Notes under the pieces: model-generated
The model's database searches: none
Told to the model about the DNA's origin: nothing
The model's input: the letters and a program-made list of their open reading frames with translations, nothing else
Part shown: in pieces, positions 35,603-45,812 of the stretch
Position numbering within the stretch: the stretch's first letter is position 1
Layout: every line of letters begins with the position of its first letter
Program-made: the position numbers and the translations under genes
DNA from: Victivallis lenta
GTDB lineage: Bacteria > Verrucomicrobiota > Lentisphaeria > Victivallales > Victivallaceae
Length of the DNA: 64,000 nt
NCBI RefSeq assembly: GCF_009695545.1
Contig: NZ_VUNS01000013.1
Location: forward strand, 1 to 64,000
Direction of reading: 5' to 3'

Positions 35603-36988
35603 ATGTTTTTCCGGGATTTGCAGAGAATTGTTCCGCTGCTGCTGTTCATGGCGGCGCTTCCGCTTTGCGCCGCAACGGTTACGACCTACGACGGCGTCGA
35701 CATCGACCTGGACCACAGCAGCGCCGAATCGCTGGCGACCATCGAAGAACTGCGCGCGCTCGACCGCCAGATCGTCTCGCTGTTCCGGGTCAGCGGCAGG
35801 CGGCTCCCGCTCAAATGCCGGATCGTGATTTCGGGCGAGCTGCCGCCGGGTGAACTTCTGGTCGAACTCAAGCCGCGGGAGTGGACGCTCTCGTTCAACG
35901 ACCGCGGCGGCCGCTGGCTCACCGACTTCGCGCTCCGGCGCCGGCTGGCCGGGATGCTGATCCTATCGAAGGTTCCGCTCGCCGAAGCGCCGGCCCATCC
36001 CGACTACCTGCCCGGCTGGATCATCGCCGGCATCGACGAGCGCATGCGCGCCGGGCGCGAGAGCGAGCTCATGCTGCGGCGCAACCGTTACATGCCGGTC
36101 CTGCGCGCCCTGTCGGAACGCGGAACTTTTCCCGACTTCCGCCAGTTGCGGAACCTGACGCCGGAGCTGCTGACGCCGCCCGCGAGAGCCTGGTACGGCG
36201 AACTCGGCCGCGCGCTGCTGGACTACGGCGCCGTCTGCTCGACTCCGACCGACAACGCGCTGCTCGACTACTGCATCCTGTCGGCCAAACCCGGCAGCAT
36301 CGAAAACCAGAATTTCCTCGCCACGCTCGGGCGGGTGTTTCTGAAGGATGCGGCCAAAAACGGCCTGCCGGAGCACACCGGGCGGGAAATCTGGGACAAA
36401 CTCTCCGACGACGAGAAAATCCAGCGCACGCTCGAAGCGTACGCGCGGCGGCTCGCCTTCAACGATTTCTTCCCGCAGCCGGTCCCGATCACGTCGGCGG
36501 CGTTCGAGGCGCTGAACAAGCTTGAGCTGCCGGTTCTCGACGAACACGGGCTGCCGACCGGCGAACACACCTCCGCCGACCTCTTCGATCTGCCGGAGAT
36601 CATTCAGCAGAGGGCCGACGCCGCCGCCCTCCAGCAGGAGCTCCGGCTCCGGATTCTCGCTCTCGGCGAAGGAAACGACGGCCCGTTCAACCGGCTGCTG
36701 CAGGATCTGGCCGATGCGCTCATGCGCCTGCCGCTGACGCCGCCTGCCCGTCCGGAGCCCCCCCCTTCGTCGGGGGAACGGTTCCGGCAGGCCATCGCGC
36801 GAATCCGGAACGATCTCGAGAGGCGCGCAAAAATAGAGGCGTTCCTCGACGCGGTGGAAATGGAGAACCGGATTCCGGCCGACTTTTACCGCGACGCGAT
36901 CCGGGAGGCGAACCGTCCATCGCCGCTCCTCACCGAACGGGAGGAAAAATTCCTCGAACGCGTCGAACGCGAGTGGCTTGACGATTGA
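35603..36988 (+). CDS. Exported protein of unknown function, possible inactive MA-like peptidase
   Basis: This 461-residue protein has a clear signal peptide (I-V-P-L-L-L-F-M-A-A-L-P-L-C-A-A). Residues 100-160 contain L-P-G-W-I-I-A-G-I-D-E-R-M, which recalls the L-P-x-W-L-x-E-G-L-A-E stretch of Peptidase_MA-like gluzincins. The HExxH motif expected 15-25 residues earlier is absent (R-R-R-L-A-G-M-L-I-L), so it would be catalytically dead. This relationship is weak and only inference. The C-terminal third is helical and charged. The product ends just before, and its stop codon overlaps the promoter of, the fabK-mre operon. It is divergent from thiD. Confidence 0.78.
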   Translation: MFFRDLQRIVPLLLFMAALPLCAATVTTYDGVDIDLDHSSAESLATIEELRALDRQIVSLFRVSGRRLPLKCRIVISGELPPGELLVELKPREWTLSFNDRGGRWLTDFALRRRLAGMLILSKVPLAEAPAHPDYLPGWIIAGIDERMRAGRESELMLRRNRYMPVLRALSERGTFPDFRQLRNLTPELLTPPARAWYGELGRALLDYGAVCSTPTDNALLDYCILSAKPGSIENQNFLATLGRVFLKDAAKNGLPEHTGREIWDKLSDDEKIQRTLEAYARRLAFNDFFPQPVPITSAAFEALNKLELPVLDEHGLPTGEHTSADLFDLPEIIQQRADAAALQQELRLRILALGEGNDGPFNRLLQDLADALMRLPLTPPARPEPPPSSGERFRQAIARIRNDLERRAKIEAFLDAVEMENRIPADFYRDAIREANRPSPLLTEREEKFLERVEREWLDD

Positions 36989-37013
36989 AAAGGTTTCCCT
37001 GCAATGCTATATT
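36985..37013 (+). promoter_or_regulatory. Promoter of the fabK-mreCD-PBP2 operon
   Basis: TTGAAA (36985-36990), 17-base spacer, TATATT (37008-37013). The -35 box contains the stop codon of the preceding gene (TGA at 36986-36988). The start codon of the reductase is 73 bases downstream. Confidence 0.72.
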
Positions 37014-37085
37014 AGCAAGCTGCCGCACCACCCGAATGCGGCGGTTGGGAAAAAAGGGAATCAAAACAGGGAAAATGAAAGAAGA

Positions 37086-38120
37086 ATGATGAAAGATTTA
37101 TCGATGCTGACCCCGCTCATGCGTCGCGGGAGTGAATTTCTCGGCGTGAAGTATCCGATCATCTGCGGCGCGATGACCTGGGTTTCGGAGCCGAAACTCG
37201 TCTCGGCCGTCTGCAACGCCGGCGGCTTCGGCTGCCTGGCCGGCGGCAACGCCCCGTGCGACATCCTCGAAAAGCAGATCCACCAGCTCCGGGAGCTCAC
37301 GCCGAACAATTTCGCGGTGAACCTCATCACGATCGCCCCGGCCTACAAGGACCACCTCGCGATGCTCGACCGGGTCAAGGTGCCGTACATCATCTTCGCC
37401 GGCAGCTTCCCGAAGGAGAAGGAGATCGCCGCGGCCAAGGCCACCGGCGCCAAGGTGCTCTGCTTCGCCTCGACCGTCTCCATCGCCGAGCGCATGATCC
37501 GGTTCGGCGCCGACGGCATCATCCTCGAAGGCAGCGAGGCCGGCGGCCACATCGGGCATGTTTCGAGCATGGTTCTGATCCAGCAGGTGCTTTACAAATT
37601 CCACAAGGAAATTCCGATCTTCATCGCCGGCGGCATCGGCACCGGGAAAATGATGGCGCACCTGCTGACCATGGGTGCGGCGGGCGTCCAGCTCGGCACC
37701 CGTTTCGTCATGACCGAGGAGTCCACGGTCCACCCGGCCTTCAAGGAGGCTTTCCGCCATGCGAATGCCCGCGACGCGATCTCGACGCCGCAGTACGACC
37801 AGAAGCTCCCGGTCGTCGCTGTGCGCGCGCTGCGCAACAGGGGGACCGACCTCTTCGGGCAGCTCCAGCTCCGCCTGCTGCGCGAGCTCGAAGCCGGCAC
37901 GATCCACCGCGCCGAAGCGCAGGAGGAAGTCGAGAAGTTCTGGATCGGCGCGCTGCGCCGCGCCGCCGTCGAAGGCGACGTGGACAACGGCTCCCTGATG
38001 GCCGGCCAGTCGGTCGGCCTCGTCGACAAGGTCATGACCGTCCGCGAGCTCATCGACGAACTGCTCGAAGGGGCGGAGGACGAACTCGTCGAACTCAAAG
38101 CGAAACTCTGCGGCTGCTGA
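37086..38120 (+). CDS. fabK: FabK-like enoyl-ACP reductase II / nitronate monooxygenase family flavoprotein
   Basis: This 344-residue FMN TIM-barrel enzyme has L-G-V-K-Y-P-I-I-C-G-A-M-T-W-V near the start, N-A-G-G-F-G-C-L-A-G-G-N-A-P, and E-G-S-E-A-G-G-H-I-G-H, the flavin/active-site signature of this superfamily. The order and spacing are closer to FabK (trans-2-enoyl-ACP reductase of fatty-acid synthesis) than to nitronate monooxygenases, though the boundary is soft. The ATG at 37086 lies two bases after GAAAGAAG; the next codon is also ATG. It leads the operon containing mreC, mreD and PBP2, which fits a supply of membrane lipid to growing envelope. Confidence 0.83.
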   Translation: MMKDLSMLTPLMRRGSEFLGVKYPIICGAMTWVSEPKLVSAVCNAGGFGCLAGGNAPCDILEKQIHQLRELTPNNFAVNLITIAPAYKDHLAMLDRVKVPYIIFAGSFPKEKEIAAAKATGAKVLCFASTVSIAERMIRFGADGIILEGSEAGGHIGHVSSMVLIQQVLYKFHKEIPIFIAGGIGTGKMMAHLLTMGAAGVQLGTRFVMTEESTVHPAFKEAFRHANARDAISTPQYDQKLPVVAVRALRNRGTDLFGQLQLRLLRELEAGTIHRAEAQEEVEKFWIGALRRAAVEGDVDNGSLMAGQSVGLVDKVMTVRELIDELLEGAEDELVELKAKLCGC

Positions 38121-38152
38121 CCGCACACGGAAGCGGGAGCTGAGCATCATCG

Positions 38153-39025
38153 ATGAAGGAACCGGGCAAACAATCCGACCGCAGAGTCGTTTTCGCAGCG
38201 ACGGTTCTGCTCGCGCTCCTGCTCGCATTCGCCGGGTACCGGGCGCTCCGCCGCAGCGCGGGGCTCCTGCTCGGCGATTTTTTCTACCCGTATCTGACGC
38301 TGACGCAGCTGGCGACGCAGGGGGTTTCGGAGCAGTCGCTGCTGCTCCTCTCCCGCACGGAGCTCGCGGCCAAAGCCGAAGCGCTGATGGCCGAAAACCG
38401 TACCCTCGCCGTCCGGAGCCGCGAGGCCGGAACACTGGCGGAAGAGAACGCCGAACTGCGGCGGCTCCTGACACTGCCCGCCCCCGTCGCGTGGAACTAC
38501 CGCGCCGCCCAGGTGATTCTGCGCGACCCGATGTTCTGGCGGGAGCGGTTCCTCATCAGCCTGGATGCGGATTCCGGCGTGACGCCGGGCGCAGCGGTGA
38601 TCGCGGCGGGGCCGGACGGCGTTCCGGCGCTGGTCGGAATCGTATCGCGCGTCGGCCGCCGGAATGCCGAGGTCGACACCCTGTTCGCATCGTCGCTGCG
38701 GCTCTCCGCCGCATTCGAAAACGGCAGCACCGGCTTTCTGAATACGGGTGAACGCCAGCCGGTCGCCGGCAAGCTCCCGGTCGGACACCTGCCGGTCAAC
38801 GTCAAATTCACGCCCGGCGAAACGGCGCTGACCACCGGCTACGAAGCCGGCATTCCGCGCGGGATTCTGATCGGCCGCCTCAGCACGGTCGACGAGGTCG
38901 ATCCGGATTTTTCCAGTGCGCAGCACATCTCCGGGCTGCTGACGCCCCATGCGGATTTCGACAATCTGCGCTTCGTGACCGTCGCGATCCCGACCGGCGC
39001 GCCGCCGGAGGAGAACCGGCCATGA
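38153..39025 (+). CDS. mreC: Rod shape-determining protein MreC
   Basis: This 290-residue protein has a single N-terminal membrane helix (about 12-33), a coiled coil rich in Ala/Glu/Leu (about 65-105, ending in E-E-N-A-E-L-R-R-L-L), and the MreC beta domain beginning A-A-Q-V-I-L-R-D-P and ending G-I-P-R-G-I-L-I-G-R-L. It is a periplasmic scaffold organising the elongation machinery. The stop overlaps the mreD start by four bases (ATGA), and the fabK-like gene lies 32 bases upstream. Confidence 0.93.
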   Translation: MKEPGKQSDRRVVFAATVLLALLLAFAGYRALRRSAGLLLGDFFYPYLTLTQLATQGVSEQSLLLLSRTELAAKAEALMAENRTLAVRSREAGTLAEENAELRRLLTLPAPVAWNYRAAQVILRDPMFWRERFLISLDADSGVTPGAAVIAAGPDGVPALVGIVSRVGRRNAEVDTLFASSLRLSAAFENGSTGFLNTGERQPVAGKLPVGHLPVNVKFTPGETALTTGYEAGIPRGILIGRLSTVDEVDPDFSSAQHISGLLTPHADFDNLRFVTVAIPTGAPPEENRP

Positions 39026-39576
39026 GGACGGTCTACGTCTTCGCGCTTCTCGGTTTCGCTTTTCTGGCCGAACTCCTGGCCGGGAGGCTCGATCTGCCGT
39101 TCTTTCTCGCCGCGCTCGTCGTCTATTACGTCTCGCTGACCACATCGCTCGGAATCGGTTTCGCCGTCTCGATCGGCTTCGGCATTCTGCTCGACCTCGC
39201 CTACGGGCGGGATCTGCCGGTGACGGCGGCGATTCTCGCGGCCGCGCTGCTGGCCGGCAAGCTGATCCGGCTCAAGGCGCCGACCCATCCGTTCGAGACC
39301 GCGCTGCCCGGCATGGGAATCGCGCTCGTCGCCATTCTCGGCGGCGGGATCGTCCGGCTCTCGCTCTCGACCCAGCCGGAACAGGTCGACGAATTCCTGT
39401 GGGAGCTGATCTTCTTCGGCGCGCTCGGGCTTTTCCTGATGCCGCTCCTGACGCTGCTCTTCGACGCGGCCGGCTCCCGGCTCGGACTCGGCGCCGCCAT
39501 CTGCGAGCCGAAAGCGAGCTTCGAACGGCTGCGGCCGCGCCGGGTCCGCGAACCGCGTGGAGGGAAAAACCAATGA
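39022..39576 (+). CDS. mreD: MreD-like inner-membrane protein
   Basis: This 184-residue hydrophobic protein has five or six membrane segments and follows mreC with an ATGA overlap, the standard position of mreD. Sequence motifs of MreD are weak in general; here A-V-S-I-G-F-G-I-L-L-D-L-A-Y-G-R-D fits the family's central segment. The last 25 residues are basic and soluble. Its stop overlaps the PBP2 start by four bases. It is identified mostly from context and membrane pattern. Confidence 0.8.
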   Translation: MRTVYVFALLGFAFLAELLAGRLDLPFFLAALVVYYVSLTTSLGIGFAVSIGFGILLDLAYGRDLPVTAAILAAALLAGKLIRLKAPTHPFETALPGMGIALVAILGGGIVRLSLSTQPEQVDEFLWELIFFGALGLFLMPLLTLLFDAAGSRLGLGAAICEPKASFERLRPRRVREPRGGKNQ

Positions 39577-41471
39577 GCCCGAACGCCAGACGCCCCGCCC
39601 CGCGCCGGGAAAAGAAGCCGGCGCAGGGACTCCTGGAAACCGAACACCTGCGGCTGCTGATCTTCGGCGGAATCATTCTGCTTGTCTTTCTCATCATGAT
39701 CGTGAAGCTCGGTTATATCCAGACCCGCGCGGTGGACAAGAGCAAGGAGGCCATTTCGCGCCAGTCGCTGCGGCGGATCCGCATTCCGGCTACGCGCGGC
39801 AAAATCTACACGCGGGACCTCACGCTTCTGGCCGGCGGCAGCAGCGATTCGAATCTGGTCATCTACCCGCAGGAGATGCAGGTGAAAGGGTCGCAGGGCA
39901 AAACCGTCAGCGCGATCTTCGACGCGGCGGAGACCATTTCCAAAGCATTGCGGCGGACGAATCCTCTGACGAAGGAGGACATCACGCGCCATCTGAATTT
40001 GCAGCCCGGGCTGCCGCTCGTCCTCTTCCGCCAGTTGACCCAGCCGGAGATCGCGCGCGCGCTCGAGAGCGGACGGTCGCTGAAGGGCGTCGGGCTCGAG
40101 TCGGATGAATCCAGAACCTATCCGGAGGGAAAGCTTGCGGCCCACATCATCGGCTACACCCGGCTTCAGGACCCGCAGAGCGCCAGCGACCGGCGCGACT
40201 TCTCCTATTATGTGCCGGACCGCATCGGCGTGGAGGGGATCGAGCGTGCCTTCGACCTGCTCCCGGGCTCCGACGAAGACGACGAGGCCCGGCCGCCGGG
40301 CCTGCGCGGCCTGCCTGGTTACTCGCTCGTCCAGGTGGATCATCTCGGTTTCATCCAGAACAAGCTGATCAGCAAGATCGAGCCGCGGCACGGCAACAAC
40401 GTGATCCTGACCATCGATTCGCGCGCCCAGAGAATCGCCGAATCGGTCATCGCCGGGAAACGGGCGGCGATCGTGGTGCTCGACGCCGCGAACGGCGACG
40501 TGCTCGCCTCCGCCTCGAGCCCGAGCTACGACCTGTCGGCAGGCTTCACCCCGTTCATCCGGGCGGATTACTACCGGAAGCTCCTCGCCGACCCGGACCG
40601 GCCGCTTTACAACCGCGCGCTGCTCGGCAACTACACGCCGGGTTCGATCCTGAAGCCGCTGGTGGCGCTGGCATTCCTGAACTCCGGCGTATCGCCCGCC
40701 GAAATCGTGAATTGCGACGGGTACACGCAGATCGGCAACGCGCGCGTCCGCTGCGCCGCACGCAACGGTCACGGTCCGCTGAATCTCGAAGGAGCGCTGG
40801 CCAAATCCTGCAACGACTACATGATCGAACACGCGCTGAAAACCGGGCTCAACCCGATCGCCGAGGTGCTCCGTTCGGCCGGCATCGGCCGCCGCACCGG
40901 GATCGAGCTGCCGGAGCTGGCCGGAACCTTCCCCTCGGACGCGGAAAAGCGCAAGCGCCAGAAAATGCGCTGGACCAATTACGACACCGGTCTGCTTTCG
41001 ATCGGCCAGGGCATCATTACGCTGACTCCGCTGCAGGGGGCGGTCTACGCCGCCGCCCTCGCCAACGGCGGAACCGTCTGGAAGCCGCACGTGGTGTACC
41101 GCGTGGTCGATTCGAACCGCAGTCCGCTCTACGAACGCAAGGCGGAGCCGGTGGGCGAGCTCCAGGCCGGGCGTTCGGCCCTCGACGTCGTCCGCCGCGG
41201 CATGTTCGACGTCGTCAATACGCCGCGCGGCTCCGGCCGCGAAGCGAAGGTGGAGGGGCTCGACCTCTACGGCAAAACCGGGTCGGCCGAAGTCGGCCCG
41301 CTGAGCAGCCGGTTCCTGACCACCTGGTTCATCGCCTTCGTCACCTACCGCGGCAGGACCTACTCCTGCTGCGTCATGGTCGAAGAGGGCAAGTCAGGCG
41401 GCCGCAGCTGTGCGCCGCTGGCGGCGGAGTTCTTCCGGCGCTACCTGCTCGAGACGCCGCGCTCGACTTGA
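39573..41471 (+). CDS. mrdA: Penicillin-binding protein 2 (elongation transpeptidase)
   Basis: This 632-residue class B PBP has one N-terminal membrane helix (about 27-48), a dimerisation/pedestal domain starting R-I-P-A-T-R-G-K-I-Y-T-R-D, and a transpeptidase domain with S-I-L-K (Ser358), S-C-N (Ser412) and K-T-G (Lys568). It forms cross-links in lateral wall with RodA. The ATG at 39573 overlaps the mreD stop and has GGAGGG eight bases upstream. RodA, usually next, is not present; a Gfo/Idh/MocA oxidoreductase gene follows after 70 bases. Confidence 0.94.
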   Translation: MSPNARRPAPRREKKPAQGLLETEHLRLLIFGGIILLVFLIMIVKLGYIQTRAVDKSKEAISRQSLRRIRIPATRGKIYTRDLTLLAGGSSDSNLVIYPQEMQVKGSQGKTVSAIFDAAETISKALRRTNPLTKEDITRHLNLQPGLPLVLFRQLTQPEIARALESGRSLKGVGLESDESRTYPEGKLAAHIIGYTRLQDPQSASDRRDFSYYVPDRIGVEGIERAFDLLPGSDEDDEARPPGLRGLPGYSLVQVDHLGFIQNKLISKIEPRHGNNVILTIDSRAQRIAESVIAGKRAAIVVLDAANGDVLASASSPSYDLSAGFTPFIRADYYRKLLADPDRPLYNRALLGNYTPGSILKPLVALAFLNSGVSPAEIVNCDGYTQIGNARVRCAARNGHGPLNLEGALAKSCNDYMIEHALKTGLNPIAEVLRSAGIGRRTGIELPELAGTFPSDAEKRKRQKMRWTNYDTGLLSIGQGIITLTPLQGAVYAAALANGGTVWKPHVVYRVVDSNRSPLYERKAEPVGELQAGRSALDVVRRGMFDVVNTPRGSGREAKVEGLDLYGKTGSAEVGPLSSRFLTTWFIAFVTYRGRTYSCCVMVEEGKSGGRSCAPLAAEFFRRYLLETPRST

Positions 41472-41541
41472 ATGTCCGGGGGACAAACACTATTTTATTT
41501 CGGCGCGATTCACAATTTTTCAACAGGAGAGGCTTTTCACC

Positions 41542-42762
41542 ATGATCAATGTCGCCGTTATCGGGGTCTCCGGATTCGGAGCCGTGCATTACAATGATTT
41601 CGTCCGGGAACATGCGGCGGGGAGAGTCAACGTCGTCGCCGCCACCGTCATCAACCAGTCCGAAGAGGCCGAGAAGTGCGCCTTTCTCCAGTCGATCGGC
41701 TGCCGGCTCTTCACCGACTACCGCGTCATGCTCGAGGAATTCCGCGGCAAAATCGACATCTGCTTCATTCCGACCGGAATCGCCATGCACTGCCCGATGA
41801 CCGTCGCGGCGCTCGAATCCGGAGCAAACGTCTACGTCGAGAAGCCCGTGGCGCCGACCGTCGAAGAGACGCAGATCATGAAGGAGGCCGAAAAGCGGAC
41901 CGGCAAATTCGTCGCGGTCGGCTACCAGACCATGTACCAGCCCGAAACCCGCCGGATCAAGGAGCTTCTGCTGGCCGGCGCCATCGGCAGGCCGCGGATC
42001 TTCAAATCCTACACGCTCTGGCCGCGCAACGATGCGTATTACAGCCGGAACAACTGGGCCGGAATGCTCTCCGTCAACGGCAAATGGGTGCTTGACAGCC
42101 CGTTCACGAACGCGATGGCCCACTTCCTGAATCTGCTGATCTTCTATGCGGGCACCAGTTTCGAGGGGACCGTCGACCCGGTCGAAGTGCAGGCCGGGTT
42201 GTTCCGTGCCAACCGGATCGAAACCAACGACTTCGCCACGATCAGGATCAAAAGCGCGCTCGAGCAGCAGATCTATTTCCATGTAACCCATGTCTGCGAA
42301 AAAAACGTGAATCCGATCTCGCGCATCGAAGGCGACGCCGGAACCATCGACTACGACGAGCAGCGCACCGTCGTCACGCTCAAAAACGGCGACACCGAGG
42401 AGTTCGCCTCCACGCCGCATGACGAAATGCGCAAGCACATCTACGACGCGCTGCTGAAGCGCATGGAGGACCCGAAGCAGTTCATCTGCACGCTTGACCT
42501 CGCCTCGAAGCACACGCTGATCTCGAATGCCGTCTTCGACTCCGTTCCGAACCGCGACATTCCGCAGGAGGAGGTCCGCACCGTCACCGAAAACGGCGTG
42601 AACCGCCGGGTGGTTCCCGGCATCGACGACGCGATCCGCCGCGCCTTCGAAGAGAGCCGCCTGGTCGACACCCGCGACTTCGCCTGGGCCGTTCCCGGAG
42701 AACCGTTCGCTCTCGCCGGATACCGCGGATTCACCGGGCGGCTCATCAAAAACAGCAAATAA
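41542..42762 (+). CDS. Gfo/Idh/MocA-family oxidoreductase (second member)
   Basis: This 406-residue protein has a Rossmann start (V-A-V-I-G-V-S-G-F-G-A-V-H-Y), E-K-P-V-A-P-T at about 100 with the catalytic Lys, and the C-terminal domain with V-G-Y-Q-T-M-Y-Q-P. The ATG at 41542 follows AGGAGAGG. The gene could be read through from the PBP2 operon, or have its own promoter in the 70-base gap; I cannot decide. Low resemblance to the protein at 10956-12119 beyond the family motifs indicates a different substrate. Confidence 0.88.
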   Translation: MINVAVIGVSGFGAVHYNDFVREHAAGRVNVVAATVINQSEEAEKCAFLQSIGCRLFTDYRVMLEEFRGKIDICFIPTGIAMHCPMTVAALESGANVYVEKPVAPTVEETQIMKEAEKRTGKFVAVGYQTMYQPETRRIKELLLAGAIGRPRIFKSYTLWPRNDAYYSRNNWAGMLSVNGKWVLDSPFTNAMAHFLNLLIFYAGTSFEGTVDPVEVQAGLFRANRIETNDFATIRIKSALEQQIYFHVTHVCEKNVNPISRIEGDAGTIDYDEQRTVVTLKNGDTEEFASTPHDEMRKHIYDALLKRMEDPKQFICTLDLASKHTLISNAVFDSVPNRDIPQEEVRTVTENGVNRRVVPGIDDAIRRAFEESRLVDTRDFAWAVPGEPFALAGYRGFTGRLIKNSK

Positions 42763-42785
42763 TTCATTTTTTTCCATTTTCGCAT

Positions 42786-42813
42786 TTGCATTTTTGATAA
42801 CTATTACTATATT
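42786..42813 (+). promoter_or_regulatory. Promoter of the rubrerythrin gene
   Basis: TTGCAT (42786-42791), 16-base spacer, TATATT (42808-42813), 60 bases before the ATG in an AT-rich gap. A weak TGATAAC/TATTACTA half-symmetry between the boxes resembles a PerR-type site but matches poorly. Confidence 0.55.
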
Positions 42814-42873
42814 TAAAGCAATGACAAGCCCGTTTCGTTATGAAACAGCAACATAACTCAAGGAGAGTGAAAG

Positions 42874-43410
42874 ATGGCTGACCTCAAGAACAGCAAGACC
42901 GCCGAAAATCTCGCACATGCGTTCGCCGGAGAATCCCAGGCCCGCAACAAGTACACGTACTTCGCCGAAGTCGCCCGCGCCGAAGGTTACGAGCAGATCG
43001 CCGCGATCTTCGAAATGACCGCCAACAACGAGAAGGAGCACGCGAAGCTCTGGGCCAAGGAACTCGGGCTCATCGGCAGCACGGCCGAGAACCTGAAGGC
43101 CGCCGCCGCCGGCGAACATGGCGAATGGACCGAAATGTACAAGGATTTCGCCAAGGTCGCCGAAGAGGAAGGGTTCAGCGCCCTCGCCCGCAACCTCGAG
43201 CGCGTCGCCGCGATCGAGAAGCGCCATGAGGAACGCTACCTGACGCTGCTGAAGAACCTCGAGGACGGCGAAGTCTGGGTCCGCACCGGCGAAAACCGCT
43301 GGGAGTGCCGCAACTGCGGACACGTCTACATCGGGCCGAAAGCTCCGGAAGTCTGCCCGGTCTGCAAGAAGCCGAAAGCGTTCTTCGAGCTCGAAGCCAG
43401 GAACTACTGA
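42874..43410 (+). CDS. Rubrerythrin
   Basis: This 178-residue non-haem iron peroxidase-type protein has an N-terminal four-helix diiron domain: F-A-G-E-S-Q-A-R (Glu ligand), [10 protein letters not shown] (Glu and His), and E-K-R-H-E-E-R-Y (second half). A C-terminal rubredoxin-like domain carries C-R-N-C-G and C-P-V-C-K, four Cys for one iron. It reduces hydrogen peroxide in anaerobes, which supports an anaerobic or microaerophilic host. AAGGAGAG precedes the ATG by eight bases. Monocistronic. Confidence 0.96.
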   Translation: MADLKNSKTAENLAHAFAGESQARNKYTYFAEVARAEGYEQIAAIFEMTANNEKEHAKLWAKELGLIGSTAENLKAAAAGEHGEWTEMYKDFAKVAEEEGFSALARNLERVAAIEKRHEERYLTLLKNLEDGEVWVRTGENRWECRNCGHVYIGPKAPEVCPVCKKPKAFFELEARNY

Positions 43411-43574
43411 GCGGCTTCAGCCGCTGATACGATATCATCCCCGGGCATGGACACGGGACCGCGGATATTCCGGGTTTGAGTTTTATCTGTCCCGCAAGGC
43501 GGCAGAAAGGATAAAGCAAGCCGGGAAAGGCGGAACGGGTTCATACCCGAAAGCGATACCGCATGATACCGGAA

Positions 43575-43600
43575 GGGAGGCGTCCGCGCCTCCCTTTTCT
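43575..43600 (+). terminator. Intrinsic terminator downstream of the rubrerythrin gene
   Basis: GGGAGGCG (43575-43582), TCCG loop, CGCCTCCC (43587-43594), then TTTTCT; outer CCGG/CCGG bases can extend the stem. It lies 165 bases after the stop. The 250-base gap to the next gene holds nothing else I can support. Confidence 0.72.
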
Positions 43601-43662
43601 GCTTCCGGCAATACTGAAAGGCGGCAGAACGGAGGCGCGAAAAAACGCCTCAGAAAAGCGTA

Positions 43663-44223
43663 TTACTTCAAAAGCTCAAGCAGCTGGCGCAGCCACTCCG
43701 GATGCGCCGGCCATGCCGGGGCGGTGACGAAATGTCCGTCGGTCACAGCTCCGGTCATCGGCAGCTCGACGTAAGTCGCGCCGGCCATTTCGACCTCGGG
43801 CTTCACCGCCGGATACGCGCTGATCTTCCGTCCCGCAATGATTCCGGCGGCGGTCAGCAACTGCGGACCGTGGCAGACCGCCGCAATCGGCTTCTTCAGC
43901 CGGTCGAACTGCCGGATCATTTCGAGCACGCGCACGTCGAGCCGCAGGTACTCGGGCGAACGGCCGCCCGGCAGCACGAGCGCGGCGAATTTCTTCACAT
44001 CGACCAGATTGAAGTCGCCGTTGAGCGCGAAGTTGTGTCCGCGCTTCTCGGTGTAGGTCATGTCGCCCTCGAAGTCGTGGACGGCGGTGCGGATCACATC
44101 GCCGGGCTTCCGCTCCGGCGCGACCGCAACGACCTCATACCCCGCCATCTGCAGCGCCTGGAACGGCACCATCATCTCGTAATCCTCGACGAAATCACCG
44201 GCGATCATCAGAATTTTCTTCAT
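43663..44223 (-). CDS. DJ-1/PfpI-family protein
   Basis: This 186-residue protein of the class I glutamine amidotransferase-like fold has the nucleophile elbow A-A-V-C-H-G-P-Q-L-L with Cys117, and the preceding V-L-P-G-G-R-S-P-E-Y-L-R. An early acidic residue after G-D-F-V-E-D-Y-E matches the Glu that polarises the Cys. Relatives include deglycases, proteases of the PfpI type and chaperones; the exact activity cannot be told. It is the last gene of the gltB-to-activator run, 27 bases after the sigma-54 activator, so it is probably co-transcribed with nitrogen genes. Confidence 0.88.
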   Translation of the reverse strand: MKKILMIAGDFVEDYEMMVPFQALQMAGYEVVAVAPERKPGDVIRTAVHDFEGDMTYTEKRGHNFALNGDFNLVDVKKFAALVLPGGRSPEYLRLDVRVLEMIRQFDRLKKPIAAVCHGPQLLTAAGIIAGRKISAYPAVKPEVEMAGATYVELPMTGAVTDGHFVTAPAWPAHPEWLRQLLELLK

Positions 44224-44250
44224 CTTGCCTCCCCTCTCCGTTTGCGTATA

Positions 44251-45783
<1,533 letters not shown>

Positions 45784-45812
45784 TGTGCCGTTCCCTGTCA
45801 ATTCCGTTTGCT

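Noticed and set aside
42792-42813. PerR/Fur-like box in the rubrerythrin promoter
   Set aside because: Only about four of seven positions match between the half sites; too weak to list as a site.
43541-43560. GGGTTCATACCCG-like stretch resembling a tRNA T-arm downstream of the rubrerythrin gene
   Set aside because: No acceptor, D or anticodon arms could be placed around it; it is a plain short hairpin.
43632-43651. Small GAGGCG/CGCCTC hairpin as terminator of the minus-strand gltB-to-DJ-1 run
   Set aside because: It has a six-bp stem and no T tract on the minus strand.
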